Part shown: positions 8,128 to 16,100 of the stretch, in pieces | Layout of the letters: every line of letters starts with the position of its first letter | Position numbering within the stretch: position 1 is the first letter of the stretch | DNA from: a virus | Length of the DNA: 35,818 nucleotides | Direction: 5' to 3' (one strand) | Virus record (IMG/VR): IMGVR_UViG_3300033148_001837 | Location: 1 to 35,818 of that record | The notes under the pieces: generated by a model | The model's database searches: none | Told to the model about the DNA's origin: nothing | What the model saw: the letters and a program-made list of their open reading frames with translations, nothing else | Translations under genes and position numbers: made by a program

Positions 8128-9665
8128 TGCTGTCCTTCCGCCGCGGCTGCTTGTTGTTGTGCGAGCATACCTGCTACCATTTTCATCATTTCCTCACGCT
8201 CAGGCTTTGTGCGCTGGAGGTCCTGAGGTATTCCAAGCTTGTCACCTAAGTAACCAGGAATATCCTCGATCTTAACGCCTAGGGCTAAAACTTCTTGCCC
8301 TAGTGGGGCTAGTCGCTCCATGTATTGATCATAAGCCATCAGATCCTCTTGATCCTGAGCTCTTGATAATGGGCTGGTGTGCTTGATTGTTACTTCTTTG
8401 CCATCGATACGAATATCAGGGATCTTTCCAAGCTTAGCCAGGATATGTATACCCCGCTTCATAACCTTCTCGACGAACTCAGTCTGTAAGCGACCGAAAT
8501 CTGAGCCGCTATCCATGATAAATTCCTGGCCTCTCATGGATATCTCTGTCGCCGATTTAACCGGTTGGTCAATATCACCGAAAGGCGCCGCAAATAACGC
8601 TGAATTAATATTTTCACGCAGATCCGACAAGATAAGCTCGGCCACGGAAAAATCACCGGACCGCTCAAGCGCTCGAAGTGAGGGATTAGCATTATCATTA
8701 GACTCGACCGGTATAACAGTTCCAGGGGCCACTCTCATAGTCCAGGGATTCATTACGCCGTCACTGGTGCCAGTATAAACGCCAGATATTGCCAGGGCCG
8801 CATTACGCAGCACAAACTCGACAACTTTATTTGCTGTCAAGATATCCGGTAGTATGTTCATTACTCGACCGCGGCCTAACACTTCGCCAGGGACAACCAT
8901 TTCACGGAATATAATCCAGGGGCTAACCTCATAGTCAGCCAGGTAAACTAAATGCTTATCTTCTTCATATATCACAACATGGTAATATTTTTCTGATTTA
9001 GGCTCATATACAGTCCCCTCGGTAAATTCGATCTCTCCAGTTGGGTTATCCTGGACCATTTTTTTAAGATTTTCATTTAGGTCCGCGTTTTTCCAGATAC
9101 GATCGATTAACCTGGCAGCTACTTTGTATTTACGCCAGTTAGTTTCGATTGTTCCACGTGGCCCCTCCTCGGGATTGATCTCAGCCAGTGGAATAGCATT
9201 AAAATGAAACGCGCTATCCCCTTCGCCTTCTTCCATTGTGAGGGTGCCGGTTGATATAGCTAGATCCAGGAATGATTCGTGGGCCTGTTGTGCATAATTA
9301 GAATGATTTAAGTGATCAAAGAAAATTTCTGTAATATTATCAAGTTTCTTTTGCACTTCTTCATGGTCTTTTTCAGGTACTTCGCTACCAGGTGATAATA
9401 TTGTCCACTTGCGCCAGGCCGGGGTTAATGTTGCTTGTGTTCTACTGGCAAATTTCTTTACACCAATAACGGCCGTTGAATCGTAGATATCTAAATTCTT
9501 TTTCTGACCTGGTGAATAACTGTAAAAGGTTTCGCGGTGAGGTATCGCATATCGATAACACTCGCTTAGATGTGATTCCCATGGCTGTTTCCTGGCCACA
9601 GCTGCAGCACATCGTTTTATTAACCCACTGATATCGCCCAGCGCTGGCGGTAATGTAAAAGCCAT
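8124..9665 (-). CDS. Portal protein (head-tail connector, T7-like)
   Basis: The 513-aa length and sequence match the podoviral head-tail connector family. Near the N-terminus is a 'W-E-S-H-L-S-E-C-Y-R-Y-A-I-P' helix, then 'YDSTAVIGVKKFASRTQATL', followed by a 'P-x-W-R-K-W-T' motif that is very typical of these portals. The C-terminus is a helical Gln/Ala/Met-rich barrel-like tail. The dodecameric ring forms the DNA entry vertex and binds TerL. The gene is coupled to the small gene at 9665-9862 by a one-base overlap. Confidence 0.9.
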   Translation of the reverse strand: MAFTLPPALGDISGLIKRCAAAVARKQPWESHLSECYRYAIPHRETFYSYSPGQKKNLDIYDSTAVIGVKKFASRTQATLTPAWRKWTILSPGSEVPEKDHEEVQKKLDNITEIFFDHLNHSNYAQQAHESFLDLAISTGTLTMEEGEGDSAFHFNAIPLAEINPEEGPRGTIETNWRKYKVAARLIDRIWKNADLNENLKKMVQDNPTGEIEFTEGTVYEPKSEKYYHVVIYEEDKHLVYLADYEVSPWIIFREMVVPGEVLGRGRVMNILPDILTANKVVEFVLRNAALAISGVYTGTSDGVMNPWTMRVAPGTVIPVESNDNANPSLRALERSGDFSVAELILSDLRENINSALFAAPFGDIDQPVKSATEISMRGQEFIMDSGSDFGRLQTEFVEKVMKRGIHILAKLGKIPDIRIDGKEVTIKHTSPLSRAQDQEDLMAYDQYMERLAPLGQEVLALGVKIEDIPGYLGDKLGIPQDLQRTKPEREEMMKMVAGMLAQQQAAAAEGQQ

Positions 9666-9862
9666 TATCCTAAAGTTTCCTTAACGCCGCGCTCAGATCC
9701 AGAAATTAAAGAAGCTCGGCCGCCCTGCTTACGAACTAAAGCTGATTTTCTGGCTGATTCTTCGGTTTTTAATCGTTTGATTTCGTCAGACTGGTGGCGT
9801 TCAGCCTCGAGCTGTTCATCCGATTTCTTCGGCATTTTTGGCGAGTGAAAGAGAGTTGTCAT
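9665..9862 (-). CDS. Small charged protein between terminase and portal genes
   Basis: This 65-aa, highly charged helical protein (MTTLFHSPKMPKKSDEQLEA at the start) has a basic/Gly-rich C-terminus (RKQGGRASLISG). Its stop overlaps the portal start and its start lies one base after the stop of the 9864-10268 gene, so it is clearly part of the operon. Small proteins of this kind are common beside podovirus portals, and some are head completion or core components. No specific family recognised. Confidence 0.6.
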   Translation of the reverse strand: MTTLFHSPKMPKKSDEQLEAERHQSDEIKRLKTEESARKSALVRKQGGRASLISGSERGVKETLG

Positions 9863-9863
9863 T

Positions 9864-10268
9864 CTAGCCTCCTAAATATTTATGTAATTGCCTGGGGGTA
9901 AAAATCCACCATGCAGATATCCCTAACAATGATTTTACTTGTTCAACACACGTTATCCAAGTAGGTAAGGGAGCCCGCCATCGGTTAATCTTGCGCCTGG
10001 CGCTTACCTGAATTATATCTGTATATCCTGTATCTGCAAGCGCGACGCGGATATCCTGGTCCATTATGGGTAAAATAGCCATATCTGAGTAACCTAAAGC
10101 CGGATAATACGCCATCCAGGCAAAGCCGGACCATTTAACCGCGTAAACGTGAGAATAATCTTTATCGAGAAATGGGAGCGCTACCGAGGACCTGCAGAAT
10201 ACAATATAAAAATCAGCGTATGATTTGCCATGTAGCAAGGTTTCTCGTTTATATTCTGCTAGGGGCAT
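9864..10268 (-). CDS. Conserved small protein downstream of TerL, unknown function
   Basis: The 134-aa product contains several Trp/Tyr-rich strands (HVYAVKWSGFAWMAYYPALG) and ends with a pattern I associate with a phage family encoded beside TerL: 'T-C-V-x-x-V-K-x-L-L-G-I-x-A-W-W-I-x-T-P-x-Q-L-x-K-Y-L'. A conserved Cys and His are present, but no catalytic triad can be argued. The start overlaps the TerL stop by one base. Possible packaging or head role by position only. Confidence 0.6.
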   Translation of the reverse strand: MPLAEYKRETLLHGKSYADFYIVFCRSSVALPFLDKDYSHVYAVKWSGFAWMAYYPALGYSDMAILPIMDQDIRVALADTGYTDIIQVSARRKINRWRAPLPTWITCVEQVKSLLGISAWWIFTPRQLHKYLGG

Positions 10269-11800
10269 TATCCGAAAGGGCTCCAGTCGTTGGTTGGTGT
10301 AGCTTGAGCGCCCATTATAGGCGCTTTAGGTATTGGTTTCATTAGTTCATCTTTCCAAGCTACTGCCATCATTCTAAAGCTATCAGATCCACCAGCGGCC
10401 CAGTTATGTATCGGCTCCAGGCTAAATACTTTAGTTTCCTCATCATACTTGTAGCTGTAATCAGTTAAGCACGTGATACCTGTTTTACATTGCGTCTCAT
10501 CAAACGAGCAGCGGGAGATAAACGCTTTCGCCGCTTCGATCCCGTCAGCCTTTGGAATATTAGGAACCTGTTTAAATGTAATCCCAGCCGCTTTTGCTGT
10601 GTCGATTCTCTTTTTCTTTGAGGTCCATTCTCTAACTTGGATATCGTGGGGAGCCCAGTGAAGCCCGAAGCTAACGTCGCGCTCTTTAGCCCAGGCGTTA
10701 ATATAAGCGAGATAATGAGGTAGGCCCTCGTCGTCATTTTCATAGTAGTGCACAACCCTTGCCTGGCCGTCCACCAATTGGGCGAACCATATAGTATTTT
10801 TATTTGCTGAGCCTTTTGATACGCCAATATCCCAAAATGTGGAGACTGGTATGCCTGGCGTTACTGGAACATGCTTAATTCGTTTCTCTTTCCAGGCTAA
10901 TTGTATTTGTTTGCCGAATATAGAGCCCTTGTTATAAGCATCAAAACTACAATAAAACTCCTGTTGGATCATTTCATCCGACATACCAGCGTCACTCTCT
11001 GCCTCTACAGCTGCGAGCGGGATCGCTTTGGTGTCTGTTACCGTGAGTAATTGCTGAAACCAGCCAGAGCCATCCTTTTTAGCTAGGGTCTTGGCTTGCT
11101 CATTCATGTGATAGCCGTGGTTCTTACCTCGAGGCGTGTATTCAAAGATAGCCCAGCCATCATTCTCCGCCAGTATTGGCCTGAAATAGTCCCAGGCCAT
11201 TGGATTTTGCAAGCTGTACTCTGAGAATACTATCCCTATAGGGTTGGTTCCCATCATGGCATCGTAACTATCTGAGCCGCCTAACTGGCAGATTGATCCA
11301 TTTATAAACTCTACCGTCATTTCAGTATTGTTTACATTAGCGATCAATGCCTCAGGGAAGTGATCCAAAAATTTAACACCGGGTATGATCTCGCCAGTCT
11401 TAGGATCTTTCTGCTCTTTACCTATACCCTTCCAGATTACTTTCCTGGCCTGGGTTTGTTTAGGCAGTAGATACAAATAATAACCCTTGCGCTCCACCAT
11501 TTTAGATATTAGTAGATTGACACAAGTTTTATCTTTACCAGCGCGACGATGCCACACCAGGACAATACGCTTAACCGCTTCGGCTAGCGGGTTTAGTTTT
11601 ATGTCAGGGAAGAACGCATCCCATACAGGCACTTGATAGGCCCTAGCCTGGTATAGATATGGAAGTGTTATTCCTTCGCTGTCATTAGCTGAGATATCAT
11701 CGATAAGGCTATGGCCGCGCATAACCTCATAATGATCATCATAGGCGTAGAGCTGATCCCTGCTATCATCAGGTATAAATTGTGATACGTGGGCGCTCAT
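10268..11800 (-). CDS. terL: Terminase large subunit (ATPase-nuclease)
   Basis: The 510-aa protein has a deviant Walker A typical of phage terminases (HRRAGKDKT, residues 84-92). A Walker B-like strand ends in PIGIVFSEYS (187-196). The RNase H-like nuclease domain begins with FWDIGVSKG (D324). A downstream 'APHDIQVREW' segment and a 'GGSDSFRMMAVAWKDE' segment supply the remaining acidic residues. It pumps DNA through the portal and cuts concatemers. It begins 4 nt before the methyltransferase stop, as in a coupled operon. No packaging site could be identified. Confidence 0.93.
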   Translation of the reverse strand: MSAHVSQFIPDDSRDQLYAYDDHYEVMRGHSLIDDISANDSEGITLPYLYQARAYQVPVWDAFFPDIKLNPLAEAVKRIVLVWHRRAGKDKTCVNLLISKMVERKGYYLYLLPKQTQARKVIWKGIGKEQKDPKTGEIIPGVKFLDHFPEALIANVNNTEMTVEFINGSICQLGGSDSYDAMMGTNPIGIVFSEYSLQNPMAWDYFRPILAENDGWAIFEYTPRGKNHGYHMNEQAKTLAKKDGSGWFQQLLTVTDTKAIPLAAVEAESDAGMSDEMIQQEFYCSFDAYNKGSIFGKQIQLAWKEKRIKHVPVTPGIPVSTFWDIGVSKGSANKNTIWFAQLVDGQARVVHYYENDDEGLPHYLAYINAWAKERDVSFGLHWAPHDIQVREWTSKKKRIDTAKAAGITFKQVPNIPKADGIEAAKAFISRCSFDETQCKTGITCLTDYSYKYDEETKVFSLEPIHNWAAGGSDSFRMMAVAWKDELMKPIPKAPIMGAQATPTNDWSPFG

Positions 11801-12504
11801 AAATTCATAATTCTGTTTTGCGCTATATCAAAATATTCTTTAATTTTCTCAATACCAATAAAATTACGGTTTAAATTTTTACAAGCTAAGCCAGTGGTAC
11901 CGCTACCCATAGCAAAATCCAATACTTCGTCATGGGGGTTCGTGTATGTTTTAACCAAGTACTCCATAAGCTCAATAGGTTTTTGCGTTGGATGAAGGCG
12001 AGAATGACCTTTATCTGGTTTAATATGCTGGATACTTCTTGGGTGCCGCTCAGTCGAATCATATAAAACTTTTTTTATAGGCTTTCCATATACATCGCTC
12101 CCTATCTCTTTTCTTCCGGCTGTTTTTCTTTCGTGCCCCGTGGTTTTCTGAGGATTATAAGTTGGTAATTTCTTGTAAAACACCAATATATTCTCATGCG
12201 CTTTCAATGGCATCTTATTGGCATTAAAAAATCCAGTAGCAGTAGATTTTTCATATATCCACTCATATCTCAACATCGGTAAATTGCTGCAGCCAAGCAC
12301 TTTATCAAATGGCGTTTGAGCTGTTAAAATAATAGCTCCATTAGGTTTTATGATGCGTTTTAACTGATTCCACATAAGTGGCAAATCGATAACTGAGTCC
12401 CATTTACATTTGGTTGTTCCATAAGGTGGATCAGCCAAAACAAGATCAATAGATTCACTCGGTATATACTTCATTTCTTCTAAACAATCGCCATGAATAA
12501 GCAC
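11797..12504 (-). CDS. DNA methyltransferase (N6-adenine/N4-cytosine, beta-class order)
   Basis: This 235-aa protein shows motif IV DPPYG at residues 25-29, then HPTQKP (171-176), then the S-adenosylmethionine-binding motif I DFAMGSGTTG (196-205). This order defines the beta group of amino-methyltransferases. No restriction enzyme gene is adjacent, so it is an orphan enzyme that may protect phage DNA or alter packaging or regulation. It starts with GTG, sharing one base with the stop of the small gene upstream (TAGTG), with TTGGGG upstream. Its codon usage is more A/T-rich than the neighbouring terminase genes and it splits terS from terL, which suggests insertion. Confidence 0.92.
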   Translation of the reverse strand: MLIHGDCLEEMKYIPSESIDLVLADPPYGTTKCKWDSVIDLPLMWNQLKRIIKPNGAIILTAQTPFDKVLGCSNLPMLRYEWIYEKSTATGFFNANKMPLKAHENILVFYKKLPTYNPQKTTGHERKTAGRKEIGSDVYGKPIKKVLYDSTERHPRSIQHIKPDKGHSRLHPTQKPIELMEYLVKTYTNPHDEVLDFAMGSGTTGLACKNLNRNFIGIEKIKEYFDIAQNRIMNL

Positions 12505-12677
12505 TATTCATTCCCCAATATAGCCAAGGCTCTAGCTTCGCCCTCTGATTCACAGATACAAACAAATTCGCTGTGCATAAAATACTTAGATAGAGACGGC
12601 TTAGTCTCTTCATTTATTGGCACCCACTCAAACACGCACCAGCTATCTCTGCCTGTGCTAAATCTTGCATACATCAT
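12504..12677 (-). CDS. Small orphan protein between TerS and methyltransferase
   Basis: This 57-aa reading frame starts with a double ATG overlapping the TerS stop (ATGATG, 4-nt overlap). It ends with a TAG that shares its last base with the GTG start of the methyltransferase. The sequence begins MMYARFSTGRDSWCVFEWVP and ends in a helix 'SEGEARALAILGNE'. The exact coupling on both sides is strong evidence that this is a real gene and not the opposite-strand frame in the same place. No family is recognised; a small alpha/beta fold is likely. Confidence 0.7.
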   Translation of the reverse strand: MMYARFSTGRDSWCVFEWVPINEETKPSLSKYFMHSEFVCICESEGEARALAILGNE

Positions 12678-13237
12678 CGTGCACCCTCAAAAGTTAAATC
12701 TAGATGCACTTGTGGCGCCTTAGCTTTGTTGCTTTCTTTAAACATGTTTTTAATTTCTGCTAATTTAGTTAATGCGGCTACCTTAGGGTGAAATTTAACC
12801 TCTATCTCAGTGGTTTCGTATTCGTCGCCGCCTTCGCTTATGTTTACTGTTCGCTTGCTCTTTACTGACATAATCGCCCTTCTGGCCCAGGGAGGTATCT
12901 GGTCTAGGTCCTTAACAGTGACAATTCCATCCTTAATATCAAATACATCGATTGGATCTACAAACGCGATCGATGCAAACTCAGCTGTTATTCGCTCGGC
13001 CCTGATATCAAGCTTGGCATTCATCATTGATCTGTAATAATCAACTCTCTCAGCTACATGAGGTCGCTGTAATGCCTGGGAGGCAAGCTGCCTATTGTTT
13101 TGTCCGTGATCTGCATAGCCAGCAACCACATAATTTTGCTGTAGAGTATTAGTCGTTAATACATAAGCCCTTGCTAATGCGTCCTCTTTAGGAGAACAAT
13201 CAAGATGAGTTTTAACTTTAGCTAATTTCTTGGCCAT
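12674..13237 (-). CDS. terS: Terminase small subunit
   Basis: The 187-aa product fits the Terminase_2 family. The N-terminal DNA-binding region contains 'FARAY-like' ALARAYVLTTN, then 'NYVVAGYADHGQNNRQLASQ' and 'ALQRPHVAERVDYYRS', the classic ladder of 'a-Y-x-x-A-G-Y ... A-x-x-L-x-x-P-x-V' motifs. The middle has the 'FVDPIDVFDIKDG' segment and a basic C-terminal region. It recognises the packaging site and presents DNA to TerL. It is separated from terL by two accessory genes. Confidence 0.88.
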   Translation of the reverse strand: MAKKLAKVKTHLDCSPKEDALARAYVLTTNTLQQNYVVAGYADHGQNNRQLASQALQRPHVAERVDYYRSMMNAKLDIRAERITAEFASIAFVDPIDVFDIKDGIVTVKDLDQIPPWARRAIMSVKSKRTVNISEGGDEYETTEIEVKFHPKVAALTKLAEIKNMFKESNKAKAPQVHLDLTFEGAR

Positions 13238-13629
13238 TAATGAATTATAACCCCTGTTTTACTTCTCTGCTTTTTAAGTGCTTCACGTATGCGGAGCCTT
13301 AGCATTTCAGTCGCGCCAGATTTCTCAATGGCTTGATCCTCTACCCACTTCATTAGGTCGAGAAAACTATTTATATCCTGACCACCTGTTTTCCATATAT
13401 GAGCCAGCTCAGCTACAGCCTCGGCTCCCTGGTCCAGCTTATCCTCTGAAAATAATTTAATACACTCTTGGAGTATATGGTCGAAGTTGTTGGCTTTTCT
13501 TAATAATTCCTTTTTCTTTTTGCGTTCGGCTTTCTTTACCCTAGATATACGCATCCTTTCTTTTTTAGCACGATCTAAATTATCAAATCCCCCTATGTTA
13601 CGGCGGATCTCATCTTCTTCCTTACTCAC
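13237..13629 (-). CDS. Basic/helical protein, unknown
   Basis: The 130-aa protein has a very Lys/Arg-rich N-terminal third (ISRVKKAERKKKKELLRKAN) and helical amphipathic segments afterwards (HILQECIKLFSEDKL, FLDLMKWVEDQAIEKS). It is probably all-helical and may bind nucleic acid through the basic stretch. The stop overlaps the TerS start by one base and its start overlaps the next gene by 8 nt. No family recognised. Position before terS could suggest a packaging-linked role, but this is inference only. Confidence 0.6.
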   Translation of the reverse strand: MSKEEDEIRRNIGGFDNLDRAKKERMRISRVKKAERKKKKELLRKANNFDHILQECIKLFSEDKLDQGAEAVAELAHIWKTGGQDINSFLDLMKWVEDQAIEKSGATEMLRLRIREALKKQRSKTGVIIH

Positions 13630-13948
13630 TATTATCTCCTAATGGTGAAGGGGCGTTTAATATGCGATGCTTAAAAGCGTTTGCAGTTAATGATCCGTGA
13701 CTTCTTGCGATAAGATTGGCGTGTATAATATCTCCAATTATTTCACGCTGCTGCTTTAGTAGCTCAGTGACTTCAATCTCTGTAAACTCACTTACTGGTT
13801 CAGCGTGGTAACTGTACCCACCTGAATAGCAGAATGTCCCACCTTCTTTAGATTGTATCAATTCAGCTCTACGCTTTAAGTTAGTCCCGCCATTCCAGAC
13901 CCAACATAATATCCCGTCTTTGCTTGGTAATTTATTTTCCCAACTCAT
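13622..13948 (-). CDS. Hypothetical early-left protein
   Basis: This 108-aa protein starts MSWENKLPSKDGILCWVWNG. The N-terminal half is beta-rich with 'CWVWNGG' and 'GGYSYHAEPVSEF' segments, as in small phage DUFs that resemble 'command' or SH3-like folds. The C-terminal half is one or two helices (EVTELLKQQREIIGDIIH). It is tightly packed between neighbours (8-nt and 1-nt overlaps), so it is expressed. Function not recognised. Confidence 0.55.
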   Translation of the reverse strand: MSWENKLPSKDGILCWVWNGGTNLKRRAELIQSKEGGTFCYSGGYSYHAEPVSEFTEIEVTELLKQQREIIGDIIHANLIARSHGSLTANAFKHRILNAPSPLGDNSE

Positions 13949-14271
13949 TATGTTAATTCCTTGTTTATAATCTCAATAACATCATCAATGGCTTGATTGT
14001 GAACAGGTATAGATTGCTCATACCCATAAACATCTTTCCTTCTTAATCCCTCAACCCGCTCAATTAACGAATCTCTTTTATCGTTAAGCCCTGCTTGATA
14101 GCCGCAGTCATAAGCTGTAGCTATTGCAAATGGCGTGTCAATAACTGTTGATGTAAGTGTGTAGCTGGTAGCCGTATCATCTTCATGGCTTTCATCGCTA
14201 TCGCACCATACAATTTCACCATCTAAAGGAAATAAGAATATTTCTTTATCAGGCATATTATCTTTAGTCAT
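13948..14271 (-). CDS. Hypothetical acidic protein
   Basis: The 107-aa product has an acidic N-terminal half (LDGEIVWCDSDESHEDD) and a helical C-terminus (VHNQAIDDVIEIINKELT). A second in-frame ATG (residue 6) is an alternative start. It lies 8 nt downstream of the SSB stop and overlaps the following gene by one base. Strongly acidic small phage proteins can mimic DNA or bind host regulators, but nothing here proves that. No family recognised. Confidence 0.5.
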   Translation of the reverse strand: MTKDNMPDKEIFLFPLDGEIVWCDSDESHEDDTATSYTLTSTVIDTPFAIATAYDCGYQAGLNDKRDSLIERVEGLRRKDVYGYEQSIPVHNQAIDDVIEIINKELT

Positions 14272-14279
14272 ATCGAACT

Positions 14280-14717
14280 CTAAAAAGGGATATCGTCGTC
14301 AAAAGAATCATCAACCGGGGCCTCTGGTGCCGGCTCGTTCGCTGGCTGCTGTCTCTGCTGTGGCGCCTGATCTCCATCATTTCGACCGCCCAGCATTTGC
14401 ATTTCATTAGCGATGATCTTAGTTGTGTAGCGATCGTTACCGCTTTTATCCTGCCATTTTTCAGTCCGTAAACTGCCTTCGATATAAACTTGCTGGCCTT
14501 TCTTTAGATACTCGCCGGCAATTTCACCCAGGCGATTAAAGAACGTAATATTATGCCACTCGGTGCGTTCTTGCTTCTCACCGGTTTTTTTATCTTTCCA
14601 GCTTTCATTCGTAGCGATACTCATAGTGGTAACTGCGCCACCGCTAGGCATGTAGCGGGTTTCTGGATCTTTACCGCATGTACCAACTAAAATTACTTTG
14701 TTTATGCCTCTAGCCAT
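14280..14717 (-). CDS. ssb: Single-stranded DNA-binding protein
   Basis: The 145-aa protein begins with the bacterial SSB signature: '[26 protein letters not shown]' split over the first two OB-fold strands. '[23 protein letters not shown]' and '[17 protein letters not shown]' follow. The tail is Gln/Pro-rich and ends in the acidic tip DDDIPF, the docking site for host and phage partners. It coats ssDNA during replication and the ERF/exonuclease recombination encoded on the other strand. The start overlaps the VRR-NUC stop by 8 nt. Confidence 0.97.
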   Translation of the reverse strand: MARGINKVILVGTCGKDPETRYMPSGGAVTTMSIATNESWKDKKTGEKQERTEWHNITFFNRLGEIAGEYLKKGQQVYIEGSLRTEKWQDKSGNDRYTTKIIANEMQMLGGRNDGDQAPQQRQQPANEPAPEAPVDDSFDDDIPF

Positions 14718-15090
14718 TTCTAATCCCCATGTAATTACAAATTATTTCTTTTGCATCTAGCCAGTCATAACAAACATAGGTTAAATAACCATCGCTCTCC
14801 GCTTGTACGCTAAACTCGATTTGTTTTTCTGTTGGTTTATTTGGTTTTATTTTTAGCTCAATATATAAGCCGTGATACCCGCCCCTTGCTTTTGGGAGGA
14901 AGATATCTAATACGCCAGGTGTTAACCCTTGAGCCTTAAGCCGATTCATTTGCCGGCCGCGCTGCTTAGGTCCACCATGCAAAAAAGCCCCGTTAGGTAT
15001 GGAGTGCATCCACTTTAGCTGTGGATAATTCTCCGCCCAACTGAATAGAGCTTTTTGATGGTCGTCCTCTAGGTGGTTATTCCGAGCCAT
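14710..15090 (-). CDS. VRR-NUC domain nuclease
   Basis: This 126-aa protein fits the stand-alone phage VRR-NUC (PD-(D/E)xK) family. Key residues are G59-V-L-D62 and E78-L-K80 in the GLYIELK strand, followed by Q and a helix (PTEKQIEF). Before these is the typical 'H-S-I-P-N-G' segment. I choose the ATG at 15090, which has AGGGTGA just upstream, instead of the GTG 15 nt earlier. It may resolve branched DNA during replication or packaging. Overlaps neighbouring genes on both sides. Confidence 0.88.
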   Translation of the reverse strand: MARNNHLEDDHQKALFSWAENYPQLKWMHSIPNGAFLHGGPKQRGRQMNRLKAQGLTPGVLDIFLPKARGGYHGLYIELKIKPNKPTEKQIEFSVQAESDGYLTYVCYDWLDAKEIICNYMGIRNG

Positions 15091-15637
15091 TATCACCCTG
15101 GCCACGAATTAAAGCGATTAGCTCGGGCTTAGTGGTTTTCTTCAGATAGGATATGATTTCGCCTTCTTCTCGGCCATTGTTCAAGCCATCGATAACGAGC
15201 CTTAGATCCTTAACGCTTTGCTCCTCCAGGCTTTTTTCTGTTTGTGGCACAGTCTCGGTTTCAGTCGCTTCAACTTTAGGGAGTTCAACCCCAACCGATG
15301 GCATAATTAATAACTGAGCTACTGGCATTTGGGGGATAATTTCGATCATTCGCGGCGTACCGGGTGCGTTTCGGTTCCATAAAAGGATCTCGATCTCGCC
15401 CTCTTGGTCGCTAACTAATTCCATACCGCAAGCCAGAACCAAGCCCTCAGAATTGCGACCGCGCAAAGCTACAGCAAAGGCATGGTTATCTGTGTTAATA
15501 GCTATTCCGGTTTTAACCTTGAGGCGCTGGCCCTGGAATAACTTAACGACTTGAGGCACATCAGCCACTAGGATAATACTATCGCCCTGGATAGATTTTT
15601 CCTGAATTTCAGGTGTTCTACATTCGATTTTAAACAT
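15077..15637 (-). CDS. dUTPase-fold protein with degenerate active site and C-terminal HeH-like tail
   Basis: The 186-aa protein has the trimeric dUTPase layout: a motif 2-like RGRNSEG (59-65), a motif 3-like 'CGMELVSDQEGEIEI' (70-84) and a motif 4-like 'PVAQLLIMP' (105-113). The motif 1 Asp signature and the Gly-rich motif 5 are not visible. In motif 3 the usual catalytic Asp position (I-D-x-D-Y) reads L-V-S-D-Q, so the catalytic Asp and Tyr appear lost. The C-terminus (about 137-177) carries a 'V-K-D-L-R ... TKPELIALIRG' stretch like HeH/SAP-type small helical domains. A binding or regulatory role is more likely than dUTP hydrolysis. Confidence 0.65.
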   Translation of the reverse strand: MFKIECRTPEIQEKSIQGDSIILVADVPQVVKLFQGQRLKVKTGIAINTDNHAFAVALRGRNSEGLVLACGMELVSDQEGEIEILLWNRNAPGTPRMIEIIPQMPVAQLLIMPSVGVELPKVEATETETVPQTEKSLEEQSVKDLRLVIDGLNNGREEGEIISYLKKTTKPELIALIRGQGDNGSE

Positions 15638-15818
15638 TCTTTTTATCCTTCATTATGGCCCATTGTTTACGGACCAGGGTTTTTAAATTAATTACAGACT
15701 CAGCGCCGTTTCGCTTTTCCCAGCGGCGTAAAAATTCTTTACGCTTATTGACTGGCCTGATTCTGCAGATATGACGCGCTAAACATTCTTTAAGCCACTC
15801 GGGCCCAGCTTTATCCAT
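15630..15818 (-). CDS. Small basic early-left protein
   Basis: The 62-aa protein is Arg/Lys/Trp-rich and helical, beginning MDKAGPEWLKECLARHICRI. The 'E-W-x-x-E-C-x-A-R-H' start and the later 'R-R-W-E-K-R-x-G' pattern recall small phage proteins encoded near ssb/repressor genes (a DUF7696-like family, weakly recognised). It overlaps both neighbours by 8 nt, so it is translated with them. Function unknown. Confidence 0.55.
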   Translation of the reverse strand: MDKAGPEWLKECLARHICRIRPVNKRKEFLRRWEKRNGAESVINLKTLVRKQWAIMKDKKNV

Positions 15819-16011
15819 CAGGGAATAAAAGCCCCAATAAAGGCAGTTCTTTTTTGCTGGCTAGATGGATTTTTTTAGCTAATACACTGGAAGGCTTACG
15901 GATACCCATGCCTAATTGCTCAAGGTACATAAGCGAAGTGCCTACCTTTTCAGCAAATTCGGTGTTTTCTTCTTTTGTGTGGCGTCTAAGCCATTTTTTC
16001 ATAATATTCAT
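15811..16011 (-). CDS. Cro/YdaS-like helix-turn-helix repressor
   Basis: This 66-aa protein is the first gene of the leftward block. It has the Cro/YdaS-like pattern 'E-F-A-E-K-V-G-T-S-x-x-Y-L-E-Q-L-x-x-G-x-R-K-P-S-S-x-L-A-K-K-I' (residues 18-48), a compact HTH followed by a short C-terminal tail. The ATG at 16011 is only 8 nt from a -10 box at 16024-16019, so the mRNA may be leaderless; an ATG at 16002 is an alternative. It is the best candidate to bind the 13-bp palindromes in the control region and at three rightward promoters. No CI-like partner with a dimerisation or cleavage domain is present. Confidence 0.78.
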   Translation of the reverse strand: MNIMKKWLRRHTKEENTEFAEKVGTSLMYLEQLGMGIRKPSSVLAKKIHLASKKELPLLGLLFPDG

Positions 16012-16018
16012 GCCGCTA

Positions 16019-16048
16019 AATATAGCATAAAGATATCGAATATAGCAA
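16019..16048 (-). promoter_or_regulatory. Leftward promoter for repressor and late block
   Basis: On the minus strand a TTGCTA (16048-16043) is followed after 18 nt by TATATT (16024-16019), immediately before the ATG at 16011. A second TATATT (16044-16039) could give a longer leader but lacks a convincing -35. The -35 box is one half of the palindrome at 16043-16055, so the promoter should be repressible by whatever binds that palindrome. Confidence 0.6.
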
Positions 16049-16100
16049 GCGGCTAAATTAATTTAGTTTAATTACTTGCTATTTGTATAGCTAGTTGCTA
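16043..16100. promoter_or_regulatory. Three-site operator region
   Basis: Three 13-bp sites related to the palindrome TAGCAACTTGCTA lie between the divergent promoters: 16043-16055 (read on minus, TAGCCGCTTGCTA), 16069-16081 (TAATTACTTGCTA, 10 of 13 matching) and 16088-16100 (TAGCTAGTTGCTA). Their centres are 26 and 19 bp apart. They overlap the -35 of the leftward promoter and both boxes of the rightward promoter. The arrangement resembles a lambda-type operator and fits a small Cro-like ligand. Confidence 0.7.

Noticed and set aside
8377-8778. A 133-aa plus-strand frame inside the portal gene
   Set aside because: It is antisense to a well-supported portal protein, with no ribosome site, and its composition is that of a codon-bias shadow.
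12493-12723. A 76-aa plus-strand frame across the TerS/methyltransferase junction
   Set aside because: The minus-strand 57-aa frame in the same place has exact ATGA/TAGTG coupling to both neighbours and fits the operon direction.
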